A DNA stretch of 64,000 nt from Streptomyces sp. NRRL S-455 (lineage in GTDB: Bacteria; Actinomycetota; Actinomycetes; Streptomycetales; Streptomycetaceae): the NCBI RefSeq assembly GCF_000717875.1, contig NZ_JOCT01000034.1, positions 18,325 to 82,324 of the forward strand, written 5' to 3'. The first letter of the stretch is position 1, and each line of letters opens with the position of its first letter. A program made the translations under genes and the position numbers. Shown here piece after piece: positions 48,989 through 58,191 of the stretch. Below the pieces are notes generated by a model. The model was not told where the DNA came from. It worked only from the letters and a program-made list of their open reading frames with translations, and made no database searches.

Positions 48989-50338
48989 CTAGGCGCGCGA
49001 AAGGCGCTTGAGGAGCGTCGCCGAGGCGACGGGGCGGGCGCCCGCGCGGGCCACGCCGTCGGCGACCTCGCGGTCGGTCGAGGCCACGATGACCGGCCTG
49101 CCGGGCGGTTCGGCGCGCACCAGCTGGCGGATCAGTTCGTCGGCGGTGACGCCCGGCTTCGAGAACAGCACGCGCACCCCGCGGGGCGGCGCGAGCAGCA
49201 CGGGCGCGGCCAGTTCGGCCCCGTCGAAGACACACGTCACCTCGGCACCGCTCTGCGCCGCCAGCTGTGAGAGCTGCCCCAGCAGCCTCAGACGCTGCTT
49301 CTCCAGGGGCATTTGCGGATAACCCGTTTTAGTGACGTTGTAACCGTCGACGACGAGGTGGGCCTGCGGCAGCGCCAGCAACTGGTCGAGGACCTGCGGG
49401 TCGTTCTCGGAGAGCGCGCGGGCGGCGATGTCCTTCGGGCTCATCCGGCCCGGCTCGACGGCGTCCACGGTCTCGGCGGGCCGCACCGACACCGGTGGCA
49501 GCGCCAGTTCACGCCTCAGGCCCTGGGTCGCGTCGAGCAGGGTGTCCAGCAGCAGCCGGACCCGCATGTCCTCGACGCTGCGGCCCTCGCGGGCCGCCCG
49601 CCGCGCGGCTTCCAGGGCGGCTTCGGTCTCGCCCAGCCGGGCCTTGAGCCGCCGGGTCTCGCTCTCGGCCGCGGACACCTGGGCCTGGCCCTCGGCGCGG
49701 ACGGCCTCGATCTCGCCGTGCGCCTTGCGCAGGGCGGCCTCGCCGCGCTTGACGTCGCTGACGGCGGCGCGGAGCTTGCGGTGCAGCGACTCGGTTTCCT
49801 TCTTGGCCGATTCCAGCTCCGTGCGCAGCCGCTCGGTCTCGGCCCGGGTGTGCTCACGGGCGCGGTCGAGCTCGGCGCGCAGCCGCTCCAGCTCGGCCCG
49901 GTTCTCCTCGTCGGCGCGCTCGGCGTCGGCCCGCTGGGCCTCCTCGCCGGCTGCGGTCACCAGCTTCACCCAGCCGAGGGGCCTCAGTACGTAGGCCGCG
50001 GCCGCCACGTCGAGCGGGTCCGCGGCCGGGGGCGGGGATCCTGAGTCGAGGGCGCCGGTCAGTTCCGGCTGGGCCTCTCTGAGCTTCTCCCCGATGCGCT
50101 GCCGGAACAGCGTGTCGGTCTCCAGCGCCGCTGCCATGGCGTTGCCGGCGAACTTGGCCCGCCGGTTCGGGGCGAACCGGGCGTACTGCCTGAGTTGCGC
50201 GGGCAGCTCGCCGACCGTCAGCGAGCCGAAGCCGTCGGAGACGATCTGCACGACCCTGCGGCGTACACCGTCGGGCAGCGGACGGTCGAGCACCTCAGCG
50301 GCGCCGTCGCCCGGCCCCCCGCCTGTGGTCTCCACCAT
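48989..50338 (-). CDS. NYN-domain RNA-binding protein / endoribonuclease-like
   Basis: 449 residues. N-terminal ~120-residue helical domain (PNRRAKFAGNAM), a long coiled coil (about 125-260), then a YacP/Rae1-type NYN domain: LVVDGYNVTKTGYPQMPLEKQRL, VTCVFDGAE, VLFSKPGVTADELI and VIVASTDREVADG, with the acidic residues of the PIN-like active site. Family members cut ribosome-associated mRNA. ATG 50338, possibly GTG 50335; no strong ribosome-binding site. It lies between wall-hydrolase and zinc-ribbon genes. Confidence 0.82.
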   Translation of the reverse strand: MVETTGGGPGDGAAEVLDRPLPDGVRRRVVQIVSDGFGSLTVGELPAQLRQYARFAPNRRAKFAGNAMAAALETDTLFRQRIGEKLREAQPELTGALDSGSPPPAADPLDVAAAAYVLRPLGWVKLVTAAGEEAQRADAERADEENRAELERLRAELDRAREHTRAETERLRTELESAKKETESLHRKLRAAVSDVKRGEAALRKAHGEIEAVRAEGQAQVSAAESETRRLKARLGETEAALEAARRAAREGRSVEDMRVRLLLDTLLDATQGLRRELALPPVSVRPAETVDAVEPGRMSPKDIAARALSENDPQVLDQLLALPQAHLVVDGYNVTKTGYPQMPLEKQRLRLLGQLSQLAAQSGAEVTCVFDGAELAAPVLLAPPRGVRVLFSKPGVTADELIRQLVRAEPPGRPVIVASTDREVADGVARAGARPVASATLLKRLSRA

Positions 50339-50376
50339 CCGTCACACCCCAAACGCCTGTGCGGGGCCCGCTCCCG

Positions 50377-50616
50377 TCAGGAGCCGGCGCCCGGCCTGTC
50401 CACGAGTTCCACCTGGTCCACCGCGTTGCACCAGCGGCAGCGCACCGACTCGATGGTCTCACTGAGCACCTCGCGCTCCTCGACCTTGGGCTCTCCGGCC
50501 AGATCGAGGTGGACGTACTCGACGACCTTCGACGAGCGGGTCACGTCGAACCGCGTGAGGTTGCCGCAGAGGGTGCAGCGCCACCGCGTCTCGGCGGTCG
50601 GCAGGGGAACCGTCAT
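50377..50616 (-). CDS. Small zinc-ribbon protein
   Basis: 79 residues with CTLCGN and CRWCNA knuckles, about 38 residues apart, forming a probable four-cysteine zinc site, plus strand segments VVEYVHLDLAG and VEEREVLSETIESV. Function unknown; RNA or protein binding is plausible. ATG 50616 with GGAAAGAG upstream. It is 38 nt upstream of the NYN gene in the same direction, so they may form an operon. Confidence 0.75.
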   Translation of the reverse strand: MTVPLPTAETRWRCTLCGNLTRFDVTRSSKVVEYVHLDLAGEPKVEEREVLSETIESVRCRWCNAVDQVELVDRPGAGS

Positions 50617-50775
50617 CGTGACCTGTTCTCTTTCCTTCTAGTGTCCGTGACGCCACCGGCTTCCCCGGTGCGTGTGGTCCGTAACCCTACGGCCTGGCGG
50701 GTCCTCGTCGCCCACGCGTCCACGGCGGCGAGGCGGTCTGCACTGTTGCGTCCGGTTACGTCATGCTCTGTGTTC

Positions 50776-51528
50776 ATGATCGGGAAGTGGAGTGCGCCGC
50801 TCGTCCGGGGCGGCGGATCGACCAGGAGGCCGTCGGCGCCGGTGACGTACTCACTGATCGCCGTGTGCTGCGTGGTCTTCCTGGCCGGCCCCGCCTCGGG
50901 CCTCAGCCCGGCGTACGGCACGGGCGACGACCTGCTCGCCGCGCAACGGGCCTACTTCCGTCGCTGGGGCGTGATCCCCGCAGATCTGTTCGAGGGATCC
51001 GCCGGATCGGCCCTGACCCCCGCGACAGCGCTCTTCGTCCACGGCAGCTGGGTGCACCTGCTCGGCAACATGCTTTTCCTCTACGTCTTCGGGGCGATGA
51101 CCGAGGAGCGGATGGGCCGGGTGCGGTTCACCCTGTTCTACGTCGGCTGCGGATATCTGGCCCTGCTGGGCTACGCCGTCGCCAACGCGGACTCCGGGCA
51201 GTCACTGGTCGGTGCGTCGGGGGCGATCTCGGCGGTCCTCGGTGCGTTCCTGTACCTGTTCCCCCGGGCCCGGGTCACCAGTCTCCTGCCGTTCCTCTTC
51301 TTCCTGCCGGTGCGCTTCCCCGCATGGGTGGTGCTGCCGTTCTGGGCGGCGCTGCAGTGGCTGGCGGCGGGGCGGGCCTCGGAGGGGCCCGGGGTGGCCT
51401 ACCTCGCCCACCTGATCGGATTCGGTCTGGGCTTCGCCTACACGTCGGTCCGCTACGGCCGTCTCACCAGCCCTACTAGAGTGAAGGCCGCCCCTGCTCC
51501 GCCCGCCGAGGGAGAGAACCAGCCGTGA
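50776..51528 (+). CDS. Rhomboid-family intramembrane serine protease
   Basis: 250 residues, six or seven membrane helices. HGSWVHLLGNMLFLYVFG carries the HxxxN element, GASGAISAVLGAFL the nucleophile Ser, and AHLIGFGLGF the catalytic His. Cleaves substrates inside the membrane. ATG 50776 is chosen; GTG 50770 is a close alternative. The stop overlaps the RAM-domain gene start (GTGA), so the two are translationally coupled. Confidence 0.88.
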   Translation: MIGKWSAPLVRGGGSTRRPSAPVTYSLIAVCCVVFLAGPASGLSPAYGTGDDLLAAQRAYFRRWGVIPADLFEGSAGSALTPATALFVHGSWVHLLGNMLFLYVFGAMTEERMGRVRFTLFYVGCGYLALLGYAVANADSGQSLVGASGAISAVLGAFLYLFPRARVTSLLPFLFFLPVRFPAWVVLPFWAALQWLAAGRASEGPGVAYLAHLIGFGLGFAYTSVRYGRLTSPTRVKAAPAPPAEGENQP

Positions 51529-51806
51529 TCACCGCGATCGTGCTCATCAAGACCAGCGTGGACCGGATCCCCGAGATCGCGGAGTCGATCGCGGCGCTGG
51601 ACAGCGTCAGCGAGGTCTTCTCCGTCACCGGCACCTACGACCTCATCGCCATGGTCCGGGTGCGGCAGCACGAGGACCTGGCGGAGGTCATCCCCGGCCG
51701 GATCAGCAAGATCCCCGGCGTGGAGGGGACCGACACGCACGTGGCGTTCCGGACGTACTCGCAGCACGATCTCGAGGCGGCGTTCTCGATCGGGCTGGAC
51801 AACTAG
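51525..51806 (+). CDS. Lrp/AsnC-type RAM-domain protein (no HTH)
   Basis: 93 residues comprising only the ligand-binding/oligomerisation domain: MITAIVLIKTSVDRIPEIAE, VSEVFSVTGTYDLIAMVRV, HEDLAEVIPGRISKIPGV, THVAFRTYS. The DNA-binding helix-turn-helix is absent, as in stand-alone RAM proteins that sense amino acids. GTG 51525 overlaps the rhomboid gene stop by 4 nt. A role with the rhomboid protease is not evident. Confidence 0.85.
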   Translation: MITAIVLIKTSVDRIPEIAESIAALDSVSEVFSVTGTYDLIAMVRVRQHEDLAEVIPGRISKIPGVEGTDTHVAFRTYSQHDLEAAFSIGLDN

Positions 51807-52276
51807 GAACCGCGGCCGCCCGAGTACCTCCGAGGCCGGATGAAGAGTTCTTCATCCGGGGTTCATGATCCCCCGCGGGTCGCGGCCCCAGGATCATGCG
51901 CATGGCTTTCTCCCGTCGCTTTCTGTCGCCGGGTGCCTGCGGCTCCTGTTGCTGCTTCGGTGGGGGTGCGGGTAGCGCCGGCGGCTTCGTGGTGGGTCGG
52001 GGCCGCGCCGGGGGGTGCCCGTCCTCGGAACGGCGCGATGGGGTCGGACACCGACTCACTGTCCGTTGACGCGCCAACCAGCTGCGGGCGGACACCCCCC
52101 GACACGTCCCCTTCCGTGCGTACGCGGGTGCGGGCTGTCCTCGCTGCGGGCAGTCGTGCCGCTGGGGCGATGGGGGTCCCCCCTGCTCGAGCGAAGCCGA
52201 GAGCTTGGGGGAGGGTGGGCGCAGCGGCACCCCGCCACGCCCCGCCGTCAGCCCCTGCACCACCTGCCGCTGGAAG
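51807..52276. other. Gene-poor spacer with dispersed repeat copy C
   Basis: About 470 bp. Starts with an inverted repeat around the two catcc/ggatg blocks near 51837-51860. From 51903 a 55-codon frame (MAFSRRFLSPGACGSCCCFG) is open but has no recognisable family and may be a relic. 52133-52245 is dispersed repeat copy C in inverted orientation, including gctgcgggcagtcgtgccgc. I see no convincing gene. Confidence 0.5.
52133..52245. repeat. Dispersed intergenic repeat, copy C (inverted)
   Basis: The reverse complement carries tcccccaagctctcggcttc followed by gctcgagcagggg, ccagcggcacgactgcccgc and gcggggtgccgctgcgccca, all shared with copy B (27771-27880) and, for the last two, copy A (5476-5527). 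Block order partly differs, as if one internal segment had been inverted or replaced. Confidence 0.7.
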
Positions 52277-52601
52277 ATGACGTACGCGGCCGGGGGCCCT
52301 GTCCGCCGTGGTGCTGATCCCGCTGGGCATCGCCGCGACCAGCTACGCCCTCGCGGACCGTCCCGCCTCGCCCAAGGTCCCGTCCCAGCAGGTGGAGCTG
52401 GACCACGGCTCGCCCGCGCCCACCTCCACCCTCAGGCCCACCTCCAGGCCCACGCCGCCCGAGTCCGCACCGGCCGACGAAGTCGTCTCGCGGCCTCCGG
52501 TGACCGACCGCTCAGCGAGTGACGATGACGACGACGACCGAGGCAGGGGCGCCGGAGACGACGAACCGGGCGACGACGACGGCCCCGGCTCCGACAACTG
52601 A
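52277..52601 (+). pseudogene. Small exported protein, probably frameshifted at a G-run
   Basis: The ATG at 52277 follows ctggaag but runs in a different frame from the plausible protein. The plausible frame, from the codons at 52299 on, reads ALSAVVLIPLGIAATSYALAD (a signal/TM segment), then a Pro/Ser-rich part and a very acidic tail (SDDDDDDRGRG to GPGSDN). Removing one G from the run near 52291-52295 would join ATG 52277 to it. Otherwise it starts at GTG 52308 (97 residues) without a ribosome-binding site. Confidence 0.45.
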
Positions 52602-53713
52602 CGCCGGCCGACGACGGGTCTCCGCCCGGGTCCGCATCCTGCTGTGGCTGCTGCTCGTGATGGCGGTCGCGTTCGCCTCGGTGGCCATGACCACCCGCTC
52701 GTTCCTGCTGCGGGACGTCGACAACCGGGGAGACCGTCCCCGCGCACTTCGCCGTCCTCGGCGGCGGGGACACCGCCGTGGTGGAGATGGCCGCGGTCGC
52801 CGGCCTCTCCCTCGTCCCTCCCGGCCTGCGCGACCCGCGTGCCACCACCACGTTCGGCGTCGGAGAGCTGATCCGCTCGGCGCTCGATCTGGGCGTCCGG
52901 CGGATCCTCGTCGGCTTCGGCGACTCGGGCACCTCCGACGGCGGCGCGGGCGCGCTCCAGGCGCTCGGGGCCCGGCTCCTCGACGACGGCGGCCGGGAAC
53001 TGCCGTACGGAGGAGGGGAGCTGACCCGCCTGCACCGCATCGATCCGCGGGGCCTGGACTCACGGCTGGCGGAAGCGGAGCTGCTCGTCGCCCGCAACCC
53101 CTACAACGTGCTGTGCGGGGAACGCGGCGTGGCCCGGGTCTTCGGTCCCCGGAAGGGCGCGACGCCCGAGCAGGTCGAGGAGCTGTCGGCCGGTCTGGAG
53201 AACTGGGCGTTCGTCCTGACCCGCGACGTCGCCGTCCCGGACACGGGCCTCCGCCACGGCCCCGGAACCGGAGCCTCGGGCGGACTGGGGGCCGGTCTCG
53301 CCGCCCTCGGCGCCCGTCTCCTCCCCCGCTTCGACGTGCTGTTGGACCACCTCGACCTCGACGCCCGGCTGGCCCGCGCCGACCTGGTCGTCACCGCCGA
53401 GGGCGCGCTGGACCTTCAGACGCCGCGCGGCAAGGTACCGGCGGAGGTGGCCCGCCGGGCCAAGCTGCACGGCCGTCCGGTCCTCGCCCTCGCGGGCACG
53501 CTCAGCGAGGGCGCGCACGACGTGCCGGGTGTGGACGCCTGCCACGGCATCCTGCCCGCTCCGATGGAGTTGGCCGAGGCCCTGGTCCGCGCGAGCGAAC
53601 TGCTCACCGACGCCACCGAGCGCGCCCTACGGATGATCGTCCTGGGGGCCCGGCTGCCCCAGCCGGTTCACGCCGAGGTGTCCGGCACGCAACGCCCGTG
53701 CTGCGTGCGGTAG
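52519..53713 (+). pseudogene. Chimeric remnant: histidine-kinase N-terminus joined to truncated glycerate kinase
   Basis: From GTG 52519, one frame encodes a Thr-rich start, RRRVSARVRILLWLLLVMAV and a first periplasmic stretch ending LLRDVDNR, as at the start of a sensor kinase. Near 52727 the homology switches, in another frame, to glycerate 2-kinase: GETVPAHFAVLGGGDTAVVEMA, GVGELIRSALDLGVRRILVG, GDSGTSDGGAGALQALG, GPGTGASGGLGAGLAALGARL, LARADLVVTAEGALDLQTPRGK. The first ~90-100 residues of the kinase are missing. A deletion that fused two genes is the simplest reading. The open part from GTG 52778 could still be translated but would lack the N-terminal motifs. Confidence 0.7.
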
Positions 53714-55050
53714 TTCCACTGGGCGCCGTCCCGCACGAGTTCCTTCACGGCGGTGACGAATCGCTCGACGTGCTCGTCGGGGGTCCCCGCTCCGAAGCTG
53801 ACCCGGATCGCGTTGAGCGACTTCTCGCCGGGCGCCGCCTCGGGCGACCCGCACTCGCCCTGCGTCTGCGGGTCGCTGCCGAGCAGCGTGCGTACCAGTG
53901 GGTGGGCGCAGAAGAGGCCGTCCCGCACCCCGATGCCGTACTCGGCGGACAGGGCGGCGGCGAAGTGCGAGCTGTTCCAGCCCTCGACGACGAAGGAGAG
54001 CACACCGACGCGCGGCGCGTCGTCCCCGAAGAGGGACAGGAACCGCACCTCCGGGACGTCCGCCAGGCCGTCGCGCACCGTGCGGACGAGGTACTGCTCG
54101 CGGGCGACGAGAGTGTCGAAGCCGGCCTCGGTCAGTGCCTTGCAGGCCGAGGCGACGGCGTGGGCGCCGATGACGTTGGGCGAGCCGGCCTCGTGGCGGG
54201 CGGCGCTGTCGTGCCACTCCACGTCCACTCCCCCGTCGGCGCGCCGGGTGACCTTGCGGCTCGCGCCGCCGCCGGCGAGGTACGGCTCGGCCTCGCGCAG
54301 CCAGTCGGCCCGCCCGGCCAGGACGCCGGAACCGAAGGGGGCATACAGCTTGTGGCCGGAGAAGGCGACCCAGTCGACGTCGAGGTCCTGGACGGAAACG
54401 GGGTGGTGCGGGGCCAGCTGGGCGGCGTCGAGCACGATCCGGGCGCCGTGGGCGTGGGCGGCCGCCGCGAGCTCCCGGACGGGCCACAGCTCGCCGGTGA
54501 CGTTCGAGGCGCCGGTGACGCAGACGAGGGCCGGGCCGTGACCCCCCTCGATCGACACAGCCCGGGCGGTGAGGGCGCGCTCCAGGGTCTCGACGGCCTG
54601 GCCGGGGCTGGTCGGGGCGTCGAGGTAGGTGACCTGGGCGTCGCGCCAGGGCAGCAGGGAGGCGTGGTGCTCGGTCTCGAAGACGAAGACCTGGCAACCG
54701 GCGGGGAGCGCGGCGGCGAGGAGGTTCAGGGAGTCGGTGGTGGAGCGGGTGAACACCACCTGGTCACCGGCCCGGCAGTCGAGGAACTCGGCGACCGTCC
54801 GGCGGGCGTTCTCGAACAGGTCGGTGGACAGCTGGGACAGGTACCCGGCGCCGCGGTGGACGCTGCCGTAGTACGGGGCGTAGGCGGCGACGTCGTCCCA
54901 GACGCGCTGGAGCGCCGGAGCGCTGGCGGCGTAGTCGAGCGCGGCGTAGGTGACCTCGCCTCCGGTGACGAGCGGCACGGTGACATCCCGGCCCAGAACG
55001 GGCAGCGGGGCACAAACAGACTGGTCGGCGGCGAGCGTGGAGACGGACAT
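53668..55050 (-). CDS. Class V aminotransferase (cysteine desulfurase-like)
   Basis: 460-residue PLP enzyme: LDYAASAPALQRV, YGSVHRGAGYLSQLST, TRSTTDSLNLLAAAL, FETEHHASLLPW, VLDAAQLAPHHPV, PLP lysine in AFSGHKLYAPFGSGVLAG, and late RDGLFCAHPLVR with a candidate mobile cysteine. It resembles SufS/Csd desulfurases and may mobilise sulfur, though no Suf genes adjoin. GGGAG precedes ATG 55050. Its 3' end overlaps the remnant glycerate kinase by 46 bp. Confidence 0.85.
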   Translation of the reverse strand: MSVSTLAADQSVCAPLPVLGRDVTVPLVTGGEVTYAALDYAASAPALQRVWDDVAAYAPYYGSVHRGAGYLSQLSTDLFENARRTVAEFLDCRAGDQVVFTRSTTDSLNLLAAALPAGCQVFVFETEHHASLLPWRDAQVTYLDAPTSPGQAVETLERALTARAVSIEGGHGPALVCVTGASNVTGELWPVRELAAAAHAHGARIVLDAAQLAPHHPVSVQDLDVDWVAFSGHKLYAPFGSGVLAGRADWLREAEPYLAGGGASRKVTRRADGGVDVEWHDSAARHEAGSPNVIGAHAVASACKALTEAGFDTLVAREQYLVRTVRDGLADVPEVRFLSLFGDDAPRVGVLSFVVEGWNSSHFAAALSAEYGIGVRDGLFCAHPLVRTLLGSDPQTQGECGSPEAAPGEKSLNAIRVSFGAGTPDEHVERFVTAVKELVRDGAQWNYRTQHGRCVPDTSA

Positions 55051-55377
55051 GGCTGAACTCCCGTGAGAAACCTGGGGTGAGAGAGAAAGGGTGTGCGGAG
55101 GCGGGGCTCTGCGGCCCTAACGCATTCGCTTGCTCACGGGGGGCTCCTCGACGACCAGGACCCCTGCCCTCGCTGAATCAGTAGCGTGCGAGGGGTCCGC
55201 GCTTGCCGTGGACCTTGCTGACCACGGCCTGGTCTTCACCCGGGGCACCCCGCCACGGACGGAGGGTTGCCGGACAGTCGGCCGGGGCCTCATGACTGTC
55301 ACTCATGACCTGGACAGGAACGTACGGGAATGATCGAGGGTCCCGCAACCCGCGTCCGGATCGCGGGACACCCCGCG
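55051..55377. other. Intergenic region upstream of the aminotransferase gene
   Basis: About 330 bp. Holds a GCCGTGG-N10-CCACGGC hairpin (55205-55228) and a TCATGA-N7-TCATGA pair near 55288-55308. A 61-codon minus-strand frame (55117-55302) is open, ending VLVVEEPPVSKRMR, but has no family and no clear ribosome-binding site; a leader peptide cannot be excluded. Confidence 0.4.
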
Positions 55378-56442
55378 CTAGGTGTTGCTCGCGGCGACCC
55401 ACCGCTCCAGGGTTCGCTTGGCGGACCCGGAGTCGATGGACTCGGCGGCCTTCGCCATACCGGCGCGGATCTGCTCGGCCAGCGTCCCCGGGCCAGGCTC
55501 CAGCGCCACCAGCGCCGCCGCCGAGTTCAGCAGCACGGCGTCACGGACCGGCCCGGTCTCACCGTCGAGCAGGCGGCGGGCGACCTCCGCGTTGTAGGAG
55601 GCGTCCGCGCCGCGCAGGGCCTCCACGGGGACCAGTTCGATGCCCACGTCGCGTGGGTCGAAGGCCTCCTCGGTCACCTTGCCGTCGCGGACGATCCACA
55701 CCCGGGACGTGGCCGTGGTGGTCAGTTCGTCGAGGCCGTCGTCGCCGCGGAAGACCAGGGACGAGTGGCCGCGCTCGGCGAAGACGCCCGCGACGATCGG
55801 CGCCATGCGCGGGTCCGCGACCCCGACGGCCTGGGCCCGCACCTTCGCCGGGTTGGTCAGCGGACCGAGGACGTTGAAGATCGTCCGGATGCCCAACTGG
55901 CCACGGGCCGCGCCCGCGTACCGCATCGCGGGGTGGAACTTCGCCGCGAAGCAGAAGGTGATCCCGGCCTCCTCGGCGACCCCTGCCACCCGGTGCGTGG
56001 GCAGCTCCAGGTTGACGCCGAGCTTCTCCAGGACGTCCGACGCCCCGGACGCCGACGACGCGGCGCGGTTGCCGTGCTTGACGACCTTGGCTCCGGTACC
56101 GGCGATGACGATGGCCGACATCGTGGAGATGTTGACGGTCTTCGCCCCGTCGCCGCCGGTGCCGACGATGTCGACGGCCGGGCCCGGCACCTCGATCACG
56201 TTCGCGTGCTCGTACATGGCCCGGACGAACCCGGCGATCTCCTCGACGGTCTCGCCCTTGGCACGCAGGGCCACCACGAACCCGGCGATCTGCGCGTCCG
56301 TCGCCTCGCCGCGCATGATGAGGTCCATCGCCCAGGCGGTGTCGTCTGCGGTCAGGTCCCGGCGGTCGAGCAGGCCGTTCAGCAGGGCGGGCCAGGTGCG
56401 GCCCGCCGCGGTGTCGCCTCCAGCGGGGGTCACAGCGCTCAT
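55378..56442 (-). CDS. trpD: Anthranilate phosphoribosyltransferase TrpD
   Basis: 354 residues. PRPP-binding [18 protein letters not shown], the [18 protein letters not shown] loop, [11 protein letters not shown], and [12 protein letters not shown] are all diagnostic. Second step of the tryptophan branch. An AGGAG site precedes ATG 56442. It stands apart from the other trp genes, next to qcrB, the same linkage as Rv2192c to qcr in M. tuberculosis. Confidence 0.95.
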   Translation of the reverse strand: MSAVTPAGGDTAAGRTWPALLNGLLDRRDLTADDTAWAMDLIMRGEATDAQIAGFVVALRAKGETVEEIAGFVRAMYEHANVIEVPGPAVDIVGTGGDGAKTVNISTMSAIVIAGTGAKVVKHGNRAASSASGASDVLEKLGVNLELPTHRVAGVAEEAGITFCFAAKFHPAMRYAGAARGQLGIRTIFNVLGPLTNPAKVRAQAVGVADPRMAPIVAGVFAERGHSSLVFRGDDGLDELTTTATSRVWIVRDGKVTEEAFDPRDVGIELVPVEALRGADASYNAEVARRLLDGETGPVRDAVLLNSAAALVALEPGPGTLAEQIRAGMAKAAESIDSGSAKRTLERWVAASNT

Positions 56443-56514
56443 AAGCCGCTCCTGGGTCGTCGTGCGCCACGTAAAAGCTGTGGTCTCACCCTATCCAGCC
56501 CGGGACACCGCGAA

Positions 56515-56543
56515 GGGCCCCGTCCGAACACCGGACGGGGCCC
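56515..56543. terminator. Terminator after qcrB
   Basis: GGGCCCCGTCCG-aacac-CGGACGGGGCCC, a 12-bp perfect stem 26 nt beyond the qcrB stop and upstream of trpD. It should end the ctaE-qcrCAB transcript. Confidence 0.8.
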
Positions 56544-56568
56544 CTCGTGTGGCGTGGCGAAGCAGTGA

Positions 56569-58191
56569 TCAGTGGTGGCCGTGGCCGCTCGTGATCTCCC
56601 GGTACTCCTCGGCGGTCGGCTTCGGGATCTGGGCACCCTCGCCGTAGTACGACTCGCTGAGCTTGGCGCGCAGCTTCTCGGTGCCCTTCACCTTGCGCTC
56701 GACACCGTTCTCGTCGACCGTCGGGCCGATCTCGATCGGCTCGTACTGGTGGTGCGCGGTGAGCGTGTACATCTGCTCCTGGCTGAGCGGCTCGTGCACC
56801 TCGATGAACTCACCGTGCGGCAGGCGCTTGATGATGCCCGACTCGCGGCCGTGCAGCACCTTGTCCTTGTCCCGGCGCTGCAGGCCGAGGCAGATGCGCT
56901 TGGTGACGATGAACGCGATGACCGGTCCGACGAAGAACCCGATCCGGACGAACCAGGTGACCGCGTTGATCGACAGGTGGAAGTGCGTGGCGACGATGTC
57001 GTTGCCACCACCGATCAGCATGATCATGTAGGCGGTCACCCACGCGACACCGAAGCCCGTCCGGGTCGGGGCGTTGCGCGGCCGGTCCAGGATGTGGTGC
57101 TCGCGCTTGTCCCCGGTGACCCACGACTCGATGAACGGGTAGAGGGCGATCATGCCGAGGAACAGACCGAAGACCACCAGCGGGATGAACACACCCAGGA
57201 CGAGTGTGTGGCCCCAGAGGTTGATCTCCCAGCCCGGCATCGCCCGGATCAGACCCTCGGCGAAGCCCATGTACCAGTCCGGCTGGGCACCGGTCGACAC
57301 CATGTCGGGGCGGTACGGGCCCAGGACCCAGATCGGGTTGACCGTCGCGATGCCGGCGAGGGCCGCGATGAAACCGAAGACCAGGAAGAAGAAGCCTCCG
57401 GCCTTGGCCATGTAGACCGGCAGCAGCGGCATGCCGACGACGTTCTTGTTGGTCCGGCCGGGACCCGCGAACTGCGTGTGCTTGTGGTAGAAGACCAGGA
57501 TCAGGTGGCCGACCACGAGCCCGAGCATGATGCCCGGCAGCAGCAGGATGTGGATCGAGTAGAACCGGGCGACGAAGTCGGTACCCGGGAACTCCCCGCC
57601 GAACAGGAACATCGAGATGTACGTGCCGACGATCGGCACGGACAGGATCGCGCCCTGGGTGAAGCGGACACCGGTGCCGGAGAGCAGGTCGTCCGGGAGC
57701 GAGTAGCCGGTGAAACCGGTGAACATGCCCAGGACGAACAGCAGGAAGCCGAACAGCCAGTTGATCTCGCGCGGCTTGCGGAACGCGCCGGTGAAGAAGA
57801 CGCGCATCATGTGCACGAACATGCCGGCGAGGAAGACGATCGCCGCCCAGTGGTGGATCTGCCGGATGAGCAGACCACCGCGGACGTCGAAGCTGATGTC
57901 CAGGGTGGAGGCGAACGCCTCCGACATCAGCTGCCCCTGCAGCGGGACGTAACTGCCGTGGTACTCCACCTCGTTCATCGACGGGTGGAAGAACAGCGTC
58001 AGGTACACACCCGTGAGGATGATGATGATGAAGCTGTAGAGGCAGATCTCACCCAGCATGAAGGACCAGTGGTCCGGGAAGATCTTGCGCATGTTGGCCT
58101 TGGCCAGGGAGTAGATCCCGAGGCGGCCGTCGGCCCAGTCGGCGACCCGCTCTCCGGCGGGCGCCTTGCGGCGTGTCTGTGCAGTGCTCAT
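56569..58191 (-). CDS. qcrB: Cytochrome bc1 complex cytochrome b subunit QcrB
   Basis: 540 residues, eight to nine membrane helices. Heme ligands occur in IHHWAAIVFLAGMFVHMMRVF and FYSIHILLLPGIMLGLVVGHLI; the quinone-site PEWY-like motif reads QPDWYMGF. The extended C-terminus (about 100 residues after the last helix) is typical of actinobacteria. Part of the menaquinol:cytochrome c reductase in the bc1-aa3 supercomplex. ATG 58191 overlaps the qcrA stop. Confidence 0.95.
   Translation of the reverse strand: MSTAQTRRKAPAGERVADWADGRLGIYSLAKANMRKIFPDHWSFMLGEICLYSFIIIILTGVYLTLFFHPSMNEVEYHGSYVPLQGQLMSEAFASTLDISFDVRGGLLIRQIHHWAAIVFLAGMFVHMMRVFFTGAFRKPREINWLFGFLLFVLGMFTGFTGYSLPDDLLSGTGVRFTQGAILSVPIVGTYISMFLFGGEFPGTDFVARFYSIHILLLPGIMLGLVVGHLILVFYHKHTQFAGPGRTNKNVVGMPLLPVYMAKAGGFFFLVFGFIAALAGIATVNPIWVLGPYRPDMVSTGAQPDWYMGFAEGLIRAMPGWEINLWGHTLVLGVFIPLVVFGLFLGMIALYPFIESWVTGDKREHHILDRPRNAPTRTGFGVAWVTAYMIMLIGGGNDIVATHFHLSINAVTWFVRIGFFVGPVIAFIVTKRICLGLQRRDKDKVLHGRESGIIKRLPHGEFIEVHEPLSQEQMYTLTAHHQYEPIEIGPTVDENGVERKVKGTEKLRAKLSESYYGEGAQIPKPTAEEYREITSGHGHH

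Noticed and set aside
55117..55302. 61-codon minus-strand ORF as a leader peptide of the aminotransferase gene
   Set aside because: No ribosome-binding site, no run of regulatory codons and no family; left as an intergenic note.
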